Positions 7,351 to 15,000 of a stretch of 21,910 bases of DNA are shown here, in pieces. Location: NCBI GenBank assembly GCA_964489215.1, contig CAZAYB010000024.1, positions 1 to 21,910 on the forward strand, given 5' to 3'. Source of the DNA: CAZAYB01 sp964489215. GTDB taxonomy: Bacteria > Planctomycetota > Phycisphaerae > Sedimentisphaerales > Anaerohalosphaeraceae. Within the stretch, counting starts at the first letter, position 1, and each line of letters opens with the position of its first letter. Both the position numbers and the translations under genes were made by a program. A model generated the notes under the pieces. The model worked only from the letters and a program-made list of their open reading frames with translations. It was not told where the DNA came from and ran no database searches.

Positions 7351-8655
7351 TCAGGGCATCATTCTGGGCAAAGCGGTAACTATCCACGGAAACAGCATAA
7401 GCAGCCCAATACATATTATATAAGCTGGCAGAAACAGTATCACCCCCTTGAAAACCTCTTTAAGCGGAACGTCCTTAGCCATCGCTCCAACAACATAAGT
7501 AGTTGCCCCAACCGGCGGAGTAATAGCACCTAAAGTCGTAATAACAGTTACCGTTACCCCAAACCATATCGGGTCGATACCAAGCTCATTTGCCACAGGA
7601 AAAAATATAGGAATAGTTATCAGCAGTAAAGCCAGTGCATCCATTATCGCACCGCCAATAATATAAATTGCAAAAATTATTATCAAAATAACATTATCGG
7701 ATACCGGCAGATTCACAACCCATGATGCCAGGTTGTGGGGGATGCGCGTTACCGCAAGAAACTTGCCGAAAATAACTGCACCTGCAACAAGCATAATAAC
7801 CATGCAGGACATCCTCACCGAATCCTTAAGAGACTTTACAACACCTTTAAGCGTAAGCGAACGCTGAGCAAAACCTATTATAACTGCAAAAAAACAACCT
7901 GCCGCACCCGCCTCAGCCGGTGTAAATATACCAAAATAAAGACCCATTATAACAAGCAAAAAAAGAACTATCATTTCAAAGGACCCTGGTATAGACGATA
8001 TCTTTTCCTTAAAACTCGTCTTAGGACCGGCCGGCCCGTAACCTGGCCTTAACCTGCAGACAAAATAAACCGTCAGCATCAAAAGTAAAGTTAGAACAAT
8101 ACCTGGCCCAATTCCGCCATAAAAAAGCCTCGCTATAGATTGCTCACTGGAAAGACCGATTACTATCAGAACAACAGAAGGAGGAATTACAACCCCCAGC
8201 GTCGATCCTGCAGCTATCGAACCTGTCGAAAGCTTGGGATTATACCGAAATTTTTCCATCTGAGGCAAAGCAACCGTCGTCATTGTCGCAGCCGTTGCCG
8301 AATTCGAACCGCAAATCGCCGCAAATGCAGAACATGCCGCAACTGTTGCCATTGCTATCCCTCCACGGATATGACCTATCCACGTATATGCAGTGTTATA
8401 AAGCTTCTCATTAACACCTGAATAAAAAACAATCTGCCCCATCAGAATAAAAAGAGGTATTACCGTCAGACCGTATTTGGAAAAGGTGCTCCATATAGAA
8501 GATGCCGCCATATTCAGTGCCGCATCAAAAGATACGATGCTCGCAAAACCCGCAAAACCCACAATTGCCATTGCAAAACCAACCGGCATTCCAAGTAAAA
8601 AGAGAACTGTCAACAGGGCGATAATACCGATAACCCCGATCGCCGTCAGACTCAA
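7351..8655 (-). CDS. dctM: TRAP transporter large membrane subunit DctM
   Basis: The 434-residue large permease of a tripartite ATP-independent periplasmic transporter, with about 12 hydrophobic helices. It has family hallmarks GMPVGFAMAIVG near the N-terminus, AAGSTLGVVIPPSVVLIVIG in the middle, GIFTPAEAGAAGCFFAV, and a second TTLGAITPPVGATTYVV motif near the C-terminus. It uses an ion gradient to move a substrate handed over by the periplasmic DctP. The start is TTG (8653-8655), overlapping the dctQ stop as TTGA. It is supported by a strong AAGGAGGA site 6 nt upstream, so it is translationally coupled to dctQ. Confidence 0.95.
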   Translation of the reverse strand: MSLTAIGVIGIIALLTVLFLLGMPVGFAMAIVGFAGFASIVSFDAALNMAASSIWSTFSKYGLTVIPLFILMGQIVFYSGVNEKLYNTAYTWIGHIRGGIAMATVAACSAFAAICGSNSATAATMTTVALPQMEKFRYNPKLSTGSIAAGSTLGVVIPPSVVLIVIGLSSEQSIARLFYGGIGPGIVLTLLLMLTVYFVCRLRPGYGPAGPKTSFKEKISSIPGSFEMIVLFLLVIMGLYFGIFTPAEAGAAGCFFAVIIGFAQRSLTLKGVVKSLKDSVRMSCMVIMLVAGAVIFGKFLAVTRIPHNLASWVVNLPVSDNVILIIIFAIYIIGGAIMDALALLLITIPIFFPVANELGIDPIWFGVTVTVITTLGAITPPVGATTYVVGAMAKDVPLKEVFKGVILFLPAYIICIGLLMLFPWIVTALPRMMP

Positions 8656-9149
8656 ACACTTCCTCCTTCTGCAGGCTTCCTGTATTCGTTAAATGTGGTT
8701 ACGATAACTGAAAGAAAAACAACTGCAAGTGCCGCCGTACCTATAGCAACCGCCAGCGTAAATGGATAAAAAACTATACGAAGTGTCTCGGTTACTTCCC
8801 CGCTTATATAAAAAGTGTATGCCCAGTCTGCTATTTTCCACGATGTAACAGAAAAAAACAGCATACATAGTAACGAGTTGATGATTCGTAAAACCCTTCT
8901 TACCGAAGGAGAAAAATTATTTACCAGAATATCCACTGCTATATTTTCCTTTCTCATTTGTGTTGCACCCAAAGCCGTACCCGCAACCACCGCTCCGAAA
9001 AGCCCCATAAGCTCAATGGTGCCCTTTACAGGTTTCGAGAAAAGCCTCAAGGCAATATTACTGCATGTCAGCAAAACCATAGCAGCCAAAAACAACGCTG
9101 CCGTCCATATTAATATCCTGTTTAACCAATTGCAAAATTTATTCAGCAT
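8652..9149 (-). CDS. dctQ: TRAP transporter small membrane subunit DctQ
   Basis: A small four-helix membrane protein that partners DctM. Hydrophobic helices lie at about 12-33, 45-65 (ending in the GTALGATQMRKENIAVDILV segment typical of DctQ), 83-105 and 125-150 in the 165-residue form. An ATG at 9149 is taken as the start; a TTG two codons further upstream (9155) is equally possible, and neither has a strong ribosome site. The gene sits 110 bp downstream of dctP (counted from the ATG) and overlaps dctM, the usual P-Q-M gene order. Confidence 0.9.
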   Translation of the reverse strand: MLNKFCNWLNRILIWTAALFLAAMVLLTCSNIALRLFSKPVKGTIELMGLFGAVVAGTALGATQMRKENIAVDILVNNFSPSVRRVLRIINSLLCMLFFSVTSWKIADWAYTFYISGEVTETLRIVFYPFTLAVAIGTAALAVVFLSVIVTTFNEYRKPAEGGSV

Positions 9150-9259
9150 TTTCAATGCTCATTTTCCCAGCCTCACACCAAACTGCGAACATATCCCTCA
9201 GTCTTGACGCTTAATCATATAATTCTCATCACCAGTTGCACTGACTGATTTATCAAACA

Positions 9260-10297
9260 TTACTGAGAGTGCTTCTTAATCGATGCCTTTATAAAGTTTA
9301 CTATTTTCTGTGCCGGAAGCTCCGCCGAGTTTTCTGTTATCCACTGAGAAGTAATAGTATCCAAAGGCTGTTGCCACTTCTGCATTTCCGCTTCGCTTAG
9401 TGTTATAAACTCAACATTCTGTTCCTGCCTGGACCATTCTATTGACTCCTGAACATGACCGTCCATATACTTGCCGGTCCATTGGCACTGTTCTGAATAA
9501 AGATCATCAAAAACCTTTTTAACATCTGCATCAAGACTGTTCCACTTATCCTTATTCATTACAACAGCAAAAGGATAAATTACCGTCTCTGTCATTGTTA
9601 CATATTTACAAAGCTCTGCGAACTTAAAATCCTTCATTACTTCAATTGAAGAGAAAAGACCGTCAACAACTCCCTTTTGAAGCGCCTCCGGTGCCGCAGA
9701 CATCGGCATACCTACCTGATTGGCGCCCCATGCCTTAAGTATCTGTGCAGCACCTCCGGATGCACGAAGATTCACACCTTTGATATCATCAAGATTGCGT
9801 ATTGCCTTTTTAGACATGATATTAGATGGTGCGGTAGTGAACAATGTCAGAACTTTCACACTGGCAAAAGCATCCGGGTTGTATTCCTCAAAAAGGTCAA
9901 GCAATACTTTCGAACCAATCTCTGCATTGGGAATTTGCAAAGGCAAACTTGTCGCGTTGGTAATCTTAAACCTCCCTGGCTGATATGCCATGCAAAGACA
10001 ACCAATATCTGCCGTTCCTGCCGCTACACCGTCAAACATCTCCTTTGCTCCAAGCAGGGTACCGCCTGGAAATGTATTGATCTTGACCCTCCCTTTTGTC
10101 CGTTTATTGACTTCCTCTGACCATCTTTCCATCTGAACACAGGGAAAAGTCGGAGCTGGCGGAAAATTAGCGTAAGAAAGAGTAACCTCTGCTTTTTCGC
10201 TGGAAACGCCTTCCGGGCCGGATTTCTTACAACCTGAAATTGACAGCAACAATAAAACAGCTGTTACAAAATATGCTAAAATCCTTTTTACAGGCAT
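9260..10297 (-). CDS. dctP: TRAP transporter solute-binding lipoprotein DctP
   Basis: A periplasmic solute receptor of 345 residues, length normal for DctP. The N-terminus is a lipoprotein signal with lipobox ISGC and Cys23, so it is probably membrane-tethered rather than free. Family motifs seen: FPGGTLLGAKEMFDGVAAGTADIG (about 76-98) and DIKGVNLRASGG with Arg178, the conserved residue that in characterised DctP proteins salt-bridges a substrate carboxylate; then PEALQKGVVDG. The ligand is therefore likely an organic or sugar acid. The frame stays open upstream to 10441, but the ATG at 10297 has a strong AAGGAG site and begins right at the signal peptide, so it is chosen. First gene of the TRAP operon, divergent from rhaA. 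Confidence 0.93.
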   Translation of the reverse strand: MPVKRILAYFVTAVLLLLSISGCKKSGPEGVSSEKAEVTLSYANFPPAPTFPCVQMERWSEEVNKRTKGRVKINTFPGGTLLGAKEMFDGVAAGTADIGCLCMAYQPGRFKITNATSLPLQIPNAEIGSKVLLDLFEEYNPDAFASVKVLTLFTTAPSNIMSKKAIRNLDDIKGVNLRASGGAAQILKAWGANQVGMPMSAAPEALQKGVVDGLFSSIEVMKDFKFAELCKYVTMTETVIYPFAVVMNKDKWNSLDADVKKVFDDLYSEQCQWTGKYMDGHVQESIEWSRQEQNVEFITLSEAEMQKWQQPLDTITSQWITENSAELPAQKIVNFIKASIKKHSQ

Positions 10298-10443
10298 AAT
10301 CTTCTCCTTAATTGAATTCATTGCCGAAAATCTGCGCCAAGGTGAAAATAACAACAAATCCAGTCCGCCTTTGACGCTCAAAACATACCAGAGAACAAAA
10401 AACTTTGCAAGAAAAATCAGCTCATTATTCATGCTTCTCAAAA

Positions 10444-10472
10444 ATAATAGAGTTTGACATACTTTGGTTCAA
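10444..10472 (-). promoter_or_regulatory. Candidate promoter of the TRAP operon
   Basis: On the minus strand TTGAAC (10467-10472, 4/6) and TATTAT (10444-10449, 5/6) are spaced by 17 bp. Transcription would begin near 10437 and give dctP an untranslated leader of about 140 nt. The element overlaps the rhaA promoter candidate on the other strand. Confidence 0.5.
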
Positions 10473-10482
10473 TTGATAATAT
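10454..10482 (+). promoter_or_regulatory. Candidate promoter of rhaA
   Basis: A perfect TTGACA (10454-10459) is followed after 17 bp by TAATAT (10477-10482, 4/6). The start would be near 10489, about 60 nt ahead of the rhaA ATG. Its -35 box lies inside the spacer of the opposing TRAP promoter candidate. Confidence 0.5.
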
Positions 10483-10548
10483 CCATTAAAATGATAAACG
10501 TCCTATTTTTACACAAAACAGTAAAGATCTTTGAAAAAAGGGGTTGCA

Positions 10549-11817
10549 ATGCAGGACAAAAAAATTGAGCAGGCATATTCTATTGCAAAGCAAAGATACT
10601 CACAGTTAGGTGTTGATACTGAAAAAGCCATAAAAAATGTTCAAAAAGTGGCCGTATCGATACATTGCTGGCAGGGTGATGATGTAGGAGGCTTCGAACA
10701 ACCAGATGCACAGCTGGCAGGCGGAGGTATCCAGGCAACTGGGAATTATCCGGGTAAAGCTCGCAATATCAATGAGTTAAGAATGGATGTCGAAAAGGTA
10801 CTCTCACTGGTACCGGGAAATCACCGCCTGAACCTTCACGCTGTTTACCTGGACAATAAGGGAAAATTTGTTGATAGAGATAAAATAGGTCCCGAACACT
10901 TTGAAAGCTGGGTCCACTGGGCTCAAAACAACAAGCTCGGACTCGACTTTAATCCTACCTTTTTCTCACATGAAAAAGCCGCTGATGGACTTACGCTAAG
11001 TCACCCCGATAAAGGAATTCGTAATTTCTGGATAGATCACGGAAAAGCTTGTAGAAAGATTGCCGATTTCATGGGTGCAAAACTAAATAATACCGCCGTA
11101 ATGAACACCTGGATACCGGATGGGTCAAAGGACATACCGTTTGACAGACTCGGGCCAAGAAAAAGGCTCCTGCTGTCACTCGATGAAATGTTCGCTGATA
11201 AAATGGATAAAAATAATATGCTCGACGCCGTCGAATCAAAGCTTTTCGGAATAGGCGCTGAAAGCTACACAGTAGGTTCACATGAGTTTTACACTGGCTA
11301 CGCTGTAAGCAGAGAACTGCTTTTATGTCTTGACAGCGGACATTTCCATCCCACCGAATTTATCAGCGACAAACTCTCTGCCGTTATGCTCTTTGTACCC
11401 GAAATACTTTTACATGTCAGCAGACCCGTAAGATGGGACAGTGATCATGTAGTTATTATGGACGATGAGCTAAAAGCAATTGCTCAGCAGCTTGTAAGAG
11501 CTGATATGCTCGACAAGGTACATATCGGACTGGACTTCTTCGACGCCAGTATTAACAGAATTGCAGCATGGGTAATAGGAACAAGGAACATGATAAAAGC
11601 TTTGCTCTTTGCAATGCTTGAACCTGCCGAAGAACTTATGAAAAAAGAGCTTGCAGGCGATTTTACCTCAAGGCTCGCAATCTTAGAAGAGCTCCGCACA
11701 ATGCCTTTTGCCGCCGTCTGGGACCAGTACTGTTTGCAGAACGATGTACCCGTTGCTCTCGAATGGCTCGATCAGGTCAAAAAATACGAAAAAAATGTGC
11801 TCGCAGAAAGAAATTAA
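10549..11817 (+). CDS. rhaA: L-rhamnose isomerase
   Basis: Converts L-rhamnose to L-rhamnulose, the first step of rhamnose breakdown (EC 5.3.1.14), in the cytosol with Mn2+ or similar ions. The match to the RhaA family runs the whole length: SIHCWQGDDVGGFE (37-50), GGIQATGNYPGKAR, DFNPTFFSHEKA, ESKLFGIGAESYTVG, LDSGHFHPTE, HVSRPVRWDSDHVV, and IGLDFFDASINRIAAWVIGTRN. By alignment to E. coli numbering, the structural metal ligands are Glu229, Asp262, His289 and Asp329, and the catalytic site is His265, Asp297 and Asp299; all are present. Start chosen at ATG 10549, 5 nt after AAGGGG; a TTG at 10531 would add six residues without a better site. The length is 422 residues (E. coli about 419). No rhaB, rhaD or rha regulator lies in the window. 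Confidence 0.96.
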   Translation: MQDKKIEQAYSIAKQRYSQLGVDTEKAIKNVQKVAVSIHCWQGDDVGGFEQPDAQLAGGGIQATGNYPGKARNINELRMDVEKVLSLVPGNHRLNLHAVYLDNKGKFVDRDKIGPEHFESWVHWAQNNKLGLDFNPTFFSHEKAADGLTLSHPDKGIRNFWIDHGKACRKIADFMGAKLNNTAVMNTWIPDGSKDIPFDRLGPRKRLLLSLDEMFADKMDKNNMLDAVESKLFGIGAESYTVGSHEFYTGYAVSRELLLCLDSGHFHPTEFISDKLSAVMLFVPEILLHVSRPVRWDSDHVVIMDDELKAIAQQLVRADMLDKVHIGLDFFDASINRIAAWVIGTRNMIKALLFAMLEPAEELMKKELAGDFTSRLAILEELRTMPFAAVWDQYCLQNDVPVALEWLDQVKKYEKNVLAERN

Positions 11818-11965
11818 GGGCTCGCTTGTACCCCAGAATGAATTTTTACTAGTTTACTTAACAGTTTCATAACCTTTTTGCCTTTTAATGAAGATAAATA
11901 TTTGCATCCTGGCAAAAACAATATATCATGTCGCCAAAACAGGGAAGTTAATTACGGGGTTAAAT

Positions 11966-13036
11966 ATGACCAAAATCAGAATCCTGAACCTTGCAATGAC
12001 CTTGGCGTGCTTGTTGAGCCTTAAGTTTGCTAACGCCGCTGAAACATGGCATCTGGACCAGCAAGGCCAGTGGCAAAGTACCCAGCAGAGCCCGCAGGGA
12101 ATGTTCATGCTCGAAATATCCAGAATTAAACAGCTTATAAACGATGGAGATATAAACCAGGCCGTTAAAAAAGTTGATAAACTAAAACAAAAACATCCTG
12201 AGCTGGCAGGACCGGACCTCGATGATTTCATGAAAGCTCAGAAGTTTTATGCCAGCGGAAAATGGGGAAAAGCTGCAGAATTCTTCGAAAAATTCCTTAA
12301 CGATTACCCAGATAGCTGGCTCTACGACTCTGCTCTGGAAACTTATTACCAAATTGGATTAGCATTTCTAAACGGTGGAAAAAGAACAGTCCTCGGGTTC
12401 CTGAAATTGCCTGCATTCGATGAGGGTGTCGAAATAATGAAAAACGTTGGCGACCGCGCTGGAGATGCCCCGATCGCTAAAAAAGCACTTATCACTTTGG
12501 CCCAAAAACAAAGAAAAAGAAAGAAATTCCTTGATGAATATGAAACATGGGCTCTGATATCATCAAAATGGCCCACCGGGGAAATTGGAAAAATGGCTCA
12601 GTTGGCCATGGCATACAGTCTCCATTCTGATTACAGAGGACCTGGTTTTGATGCCGCTGGCTTGACAAGCGCAAGGACATATTACGAAAACGTCCAGACA
12701 AGATATGAAAACCTCGCTCAGGAACATGCTGTTGACAGCAAAATGGAAATTGTAGATGAACAGCTCGCATATAAAAAGTACAACATTGGTCTCTACTACG
12801 AACGTGCCGAGTTGCCGCAAGCCGCGGAAATTGAATTTGAAAAGGTTGTTAATAAATGGCCAAAAACCCAGGCTGGGGAACTGGCAAGGGCAAAACTGGC
12901 TGTTTATAAAGGTGAAACCCAAAAACCTGCAGTCGAAAAAGGCCTTGGAAGAATCATGTTTGATACGGGAGTTTATGCTCTCGATGAATGGGTTTCAAAG
13001 TTTGATCTTGACTGGTTATTGAAGGATGAGGAGTAA
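11966..13036 (+). CDS. bamD: BamD-like outer-membrane assembly TPR protein
   Basis: A secreted TPR protein of 356 residues. The N-terminus is a Sec signal peptide (about 1-24, ending FANA before AETWH) without a lipobox Cys, unlike E. coli BamD, which is a lipoprotein. The rest is helical with repeat pairs of TPR type: FMKAQKFYASGKWGKAAEFFEKFLNDYPDS (about 89-118) and YKKYNIGLYYERAELPQAAEIEFEKVVNKWPKT near 275-305, the spacing and wording of the YfiO/BamD domain. BamD works with BamA to insert beta-barrels into the outer membrane. The frame is open from 11888, but the ATG at 11966 starts at the signal peptide and follows CGGGG. It is followed 3 bp later by the LptE-like gene, so the two form an operon. 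Confidence 0.75.
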   Translation: MTKIRILNLAMTLACLLSLKFANAAETWHLDQQGQWQSTQQSPQGMFMLEISRIKQLINDGDINQAVKKVDKLKQKHPELAGPDLDDFMKAQKFYASGKWGKAAEFFEKFLNDYPDSWLYDSALETYYQIGLAFLNGGKRTVLGFLKLPAFDEGVEIMKNVGDRAGDAPIAKKALITLAQKQRKRKKFLDEYETWALISSKWPTGEIGKMAQLAMAYSLHSDYRGPGFDAAGLTSARTYYENVQTRYENLAQEHAVDSKMEIVDEQLAYKKYNIGLYYERAELPQAAEIEFEKVVNKWPKTQAGELARAKLAVYKGETQKPAVEKGLGRIMFDTGVYALDEWVSKFDLDWLLKDEE

Positions 13037-13039
13037 GCT

Positions 13040-13582
13040 GTGAAAAAAATAAGATATAATAAAATATTTTTATTACTGCTGACCGCTGCTTTCATATCCG
13101 TTTACATAACCGGATGCGGAAAGGGTGGACTCTCTGGATACCAAAGCGGTTGGCTTTATCCTCAGCAGGTTAAAACTGTTTACGTCGAAATGTTCGATAC
13201 AAACAGTTTCTACAGGGGACACGAATATGTACTTACTGATGCAATTTGCAAAAGAATCGAATCTGAAACACCTTATAAAATTGTTAGCAGCAGAGATTAT
13301 GCCGACAGTGTGCTAAGCGGAAGACTCGGAACTGTAAGACAGTCTGTACTGGCAAGGGATAAATTCACAGGCAGACCACTCGAAAGAGAAGTAAGCGTAT
13401 TAGTTACTGTAAACTGGAAAGATGTAAGAAGCGGAGACTTATTGATTAACAGCGAAAGAGTATCCGGCACAAGCAGCTTTTCGCCATACCTCGAACAGAC
13501 TCAGACTTTTGATTATGCCGCCGATGTCGCTGTTAACAAAGCTGCGGTAAAGGTCGTTGAGCTCATGCAAAAGCCCTGGTAA
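13040..13582 (+). CDS. lptE: LptE-like outer-membrane lipoprotein
   Basis: A 180-residue lipoprotein. The signal peptide carries lipobox ITGC with Cys26. The mature part has the LptE-like arrangement: a VKTVYVEMFDTNSFYRGHEYVLTDAICKRIE segment (about 45-75), then PYKIVSSRDYADSVLSGRL, a strand-rich middle, and a C-terminal helix (AADVAVNKAAVKVVELMQ). LptE plugs the LptD barrel and helps deliver LPS to the cell surface. GTG start at 13040 with GAGGAG 6 nt upstream. The presence of an LptD gene 3.8 kb downstream in the same direction supports the call. Sequence conservation in this family is weak, so the call rests on architecture and neighbourhood. Confidence 0.7.
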   Translation: MKKIRYNKIFLLLLTAAFISVYITGCGKGGLSGYQSGWLYPQQVKTVYVEMFDTNSFYRGHEYVLTDAICKRIESETPYKIVSSRDYADSVLSGRLGTVRQSVLARDKFTGRPLEREVSVLVTVNWKDVRSGDLLINSERVSGTSSFSPYLEQTQTFDYAADVAVNKAAVKVVELMQKPW

Positions 13583-13669
13583 ATAAGATGAACAAATGCT
13601 GATTAAACACACTCTGCGTGAAATACCCTCTCTGGCCCGCCGGTTATTTCCTGACTTTAGAATAAATAA

Positions 13670-13697
13670 CATGGACCGAAAATGTTATCGGCCCATG
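13670..13697. terminator. Hairpin between lptE and the small reverse gene
   Basis: CATGGACCGA (13670-13679) and TCGGCCCATG (13688-13697) form a 10-pair stem with one A-C mismatch and an 8-nt loop. It lies between two converging genes. There is no clean T-tract on the plus side; on the minus side it is followed by a TTATTTATT stretch. A weak bidirectional terminator is plausible. Confidence 0.4.
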
Positions 13698-13733
13698 AAT
13701 ATTTCCTGGGATTTCTGATATTGAACTCAACCT

Positions 13734-13928
13734 TTAACTGGAAACAGGCTTATCTGCCAGTTCCTCGGCAAGCTTGAAACCAGCATCCATTGTTTTTGAA
13801 AAATTCGGATCAAGTGAGTTCTCAATGCTGTGTTCTTCAAGAAAAGCACGAGCAAGCGAAGCTGCGTCTCTAAAGCTTCCCTCTGCTATCTTTGATCTCA
13901 TCCATGTAAGAATCTGATCTTCTGTCAT
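13734..13928 (-). CDS. Small acidic hypothetical protein
   Basis: A 64-residue protein I do not recognise. It is predicted helical, begins TEDQILTWMRSKIAEGSFRDAASLARAFLEEH and ends LAEELADKPVSS, with no signal peptide, membrane segment or cysteine. The case for a real gene is a GGAGGT ribosome site 8 nt before the ATG, no competing reading frame on the other strand over most of its length, and placement alone between lptE and the S24 regulator. It is transcribed away from the regulator, whose promoter region is about 150 bp to its right, so the two could share a control region. Function unknown. Confidence 0.65.
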   Translation of the reverse strand: MTEDQILTWMRSKIAEGSFRDAASLARAFLEEHSIENSLDPNFSKTMDAGFKLAEELADKPVSS

Positions 13929-14076
13929 TTGTATTACCTCCAGCTTTTGTTTGGTTAGTTTACGCTGTATGACGTTCCAATGTATAATCGGGTATAAACA
14001 AGAGCTACTTTTGTTAAATTGACCACATCATTTAAAAAAACATCCCATTTTGTTGGTTATTCATCAAACTTTTGAA

Positions 14077-14104
14077 TTGAAATCAACTTTTTTTTTGATA
14101 AAAT
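14077..14104 (+). promoter_or_regulatory. Candidate promoter and operator of the S24-kinase-regulator operon
   Basis: TTGAAA (14077-14082, 5/6) and TAAAAT (14099-14104, 5/6) are 16 bp apart; the start would be near 14111, leaving about 97 nt before the GTG of the regulator. The -35 box is embedded in TTGAAATCAA (14077-14086), an inverted TTGA/TCAA pair. Further TTGA or TCAA half-sites lie at 14063-14066, 14072-14075 and 14095-14098. This is where an autorepressor would be expected to bind. Confidence 0.5.
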
Positions 14105-14207
14105 GTAAAAGTTAATGCTGTATATAATGGATTGGCTGGATATATTTACGGCATTATTTCTGGTAAAACAAGCGTTTAAAAGGATTGCCGAAAGGAGTTG
14201 CACGGAA

Positions 14208-14981
14208 GTGTCACTGGGACAAATAATAAGAAAAAAAAGAGAAAAGTGCAGGCTGACACTTGATGAGGTTTCTGTAAGGACTGGGTTTTCAAAGCCTTAC
14301 CTTTCAACTGTTGAAACCGGCCGCGTCAAAAATCCGCCAAGCGATGAGCTGCTCAGCAAGCTTGAAAGGGTACTGGGTTTTGAAAAAGGACAGCTCCTTA
14401 ACATCGCACACCTTGAGAGTTTGCCAACTGATGTTCGTCATGATTACGAAGCTATGGAAGCCCAGATAAGAAAGTATCGAAAGCTAATTCGAAGAATTAT
14501 AGATTTCAAATCAGGAGGCAGCGAAATATTGGAACTGGTCGCCTCAGAGGACATCGAAAACGAATCATCCTCAGCCGTAAAGGCTGGAACATTGGTACCT
14601 ATAATAAACCGGGTAAGTGCCGGATACCCTGTTGATTTCGACGACATGGGATACCCTGCAGGATTCGCTGACGATTATGTCAGATGTCCCGATCTCCACG
14701 ACCCGAATATGTTTGCCGTAAGGGTGGTAGGAGACTCCATGGAACCTCGATTCTATCAGGGAGATATTGTGGTTTTTTCTCCTGCAGCAGAAATCAAAAG
14801 CGGGGACGATTGCTTTGTAAGATTTATTGAACCGCACGAAACTACTTTTAAAAGGGTGTTTTTCGAGAGCGACCAGAAAGTCAGGCTTGTCCCGAGAAAT
14901 GATAAATATCCGCCATTGATCTATGAAGGAAAAAGAATAAACGGAATGTACCGGGCAGTTATAAAATACGAAAAATTGTAA
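14208..14981 (+). CDS. XRE/S24-family self-cleaving transcriptional regulator
   Basis: A LexA/CI-like one-component regulator of 257 residues. An N-terminal helix-turn-helix of the XRE type covers about 3-60 (GQIIRKKREKCRLTLDEVSVRTGFS...STVETG). A linker follows, then a C-terminal S24 peptidase domain (about 128-250). The self-cleavage machinery looks complete: a cleavage-type Ala138-Gly139 pair, Ser177 in GDSMEP and Lys215 in TTFKR. The spacings (38 and 38) are close to those of LexA. It should bind DNA as a dimer and lose repression on cleavage. The start is GTG 14208 with AAAGGAG about 10 nt upstream; the frame is open back to ATG 14115, but those 31 codons look unlike an XRE N-terminus. 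It heads an operon with the kinase (19-bp gap). No phage genes are near, so it does not look like a prophage repressor. Confidence 0.88.
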   Translation: MSLGQIIRKKREKCRLTLDEVSVRTGFSKPYLSTVETGRVKNPPSDELLSKLERVLGFEKGQLLNIAHLESLPTDVRHDYEAMEAQIRKYRKLIRRIIDFKSGGSEILELVASEDIENESSSAVKAGTLVPIINRVSAGYPVDFDDMGYPAGFADDYVRCPDLHDPNMFAVRVVGDSMEPRFYQGDIVVFSPAAEIKSGDDCFVRFIEPHETTFKRVFFESDQKVRLVPRNDKYPPLIYEGKRINGMYRAVIKYEKL

Positions 14982-15000
14982 ATTACACCAAGAGCAATTA

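Noticed and set aside
8140..8421. Arg/Asn/Cys-rich plus-strand frame opposite dctM
   Set aside because: Composition is a mirror of a hydrophobic membrane protein read backwards; dctM is clearly the coding strand.
9677..10120. Plus-strand open frame of 147 codons inside dctP
   Set aside because: Antisense shadow of dctP; composition is Arg/Cys/His-rich and unlike any family, with dctP motifs intact on the other strand.
5989..11817. Sulfoquinovose (sulfo-TAL) cluster from transaldolase plus isomerase plus TRAP
   Set aside because: The isomerase matches canonical RhaA throughout, and no sulfoquinovosidase or sulfolactaldehyde enzyme is present; used only as an analogy.
14208..14981. S24 regulator as a prophage repressor marking an integrated phage
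   Set aside because: No integrase, phage structural or lysis genes or att-like repeats lie nearby; it is in an operon with a histidine kinase and response regulator.
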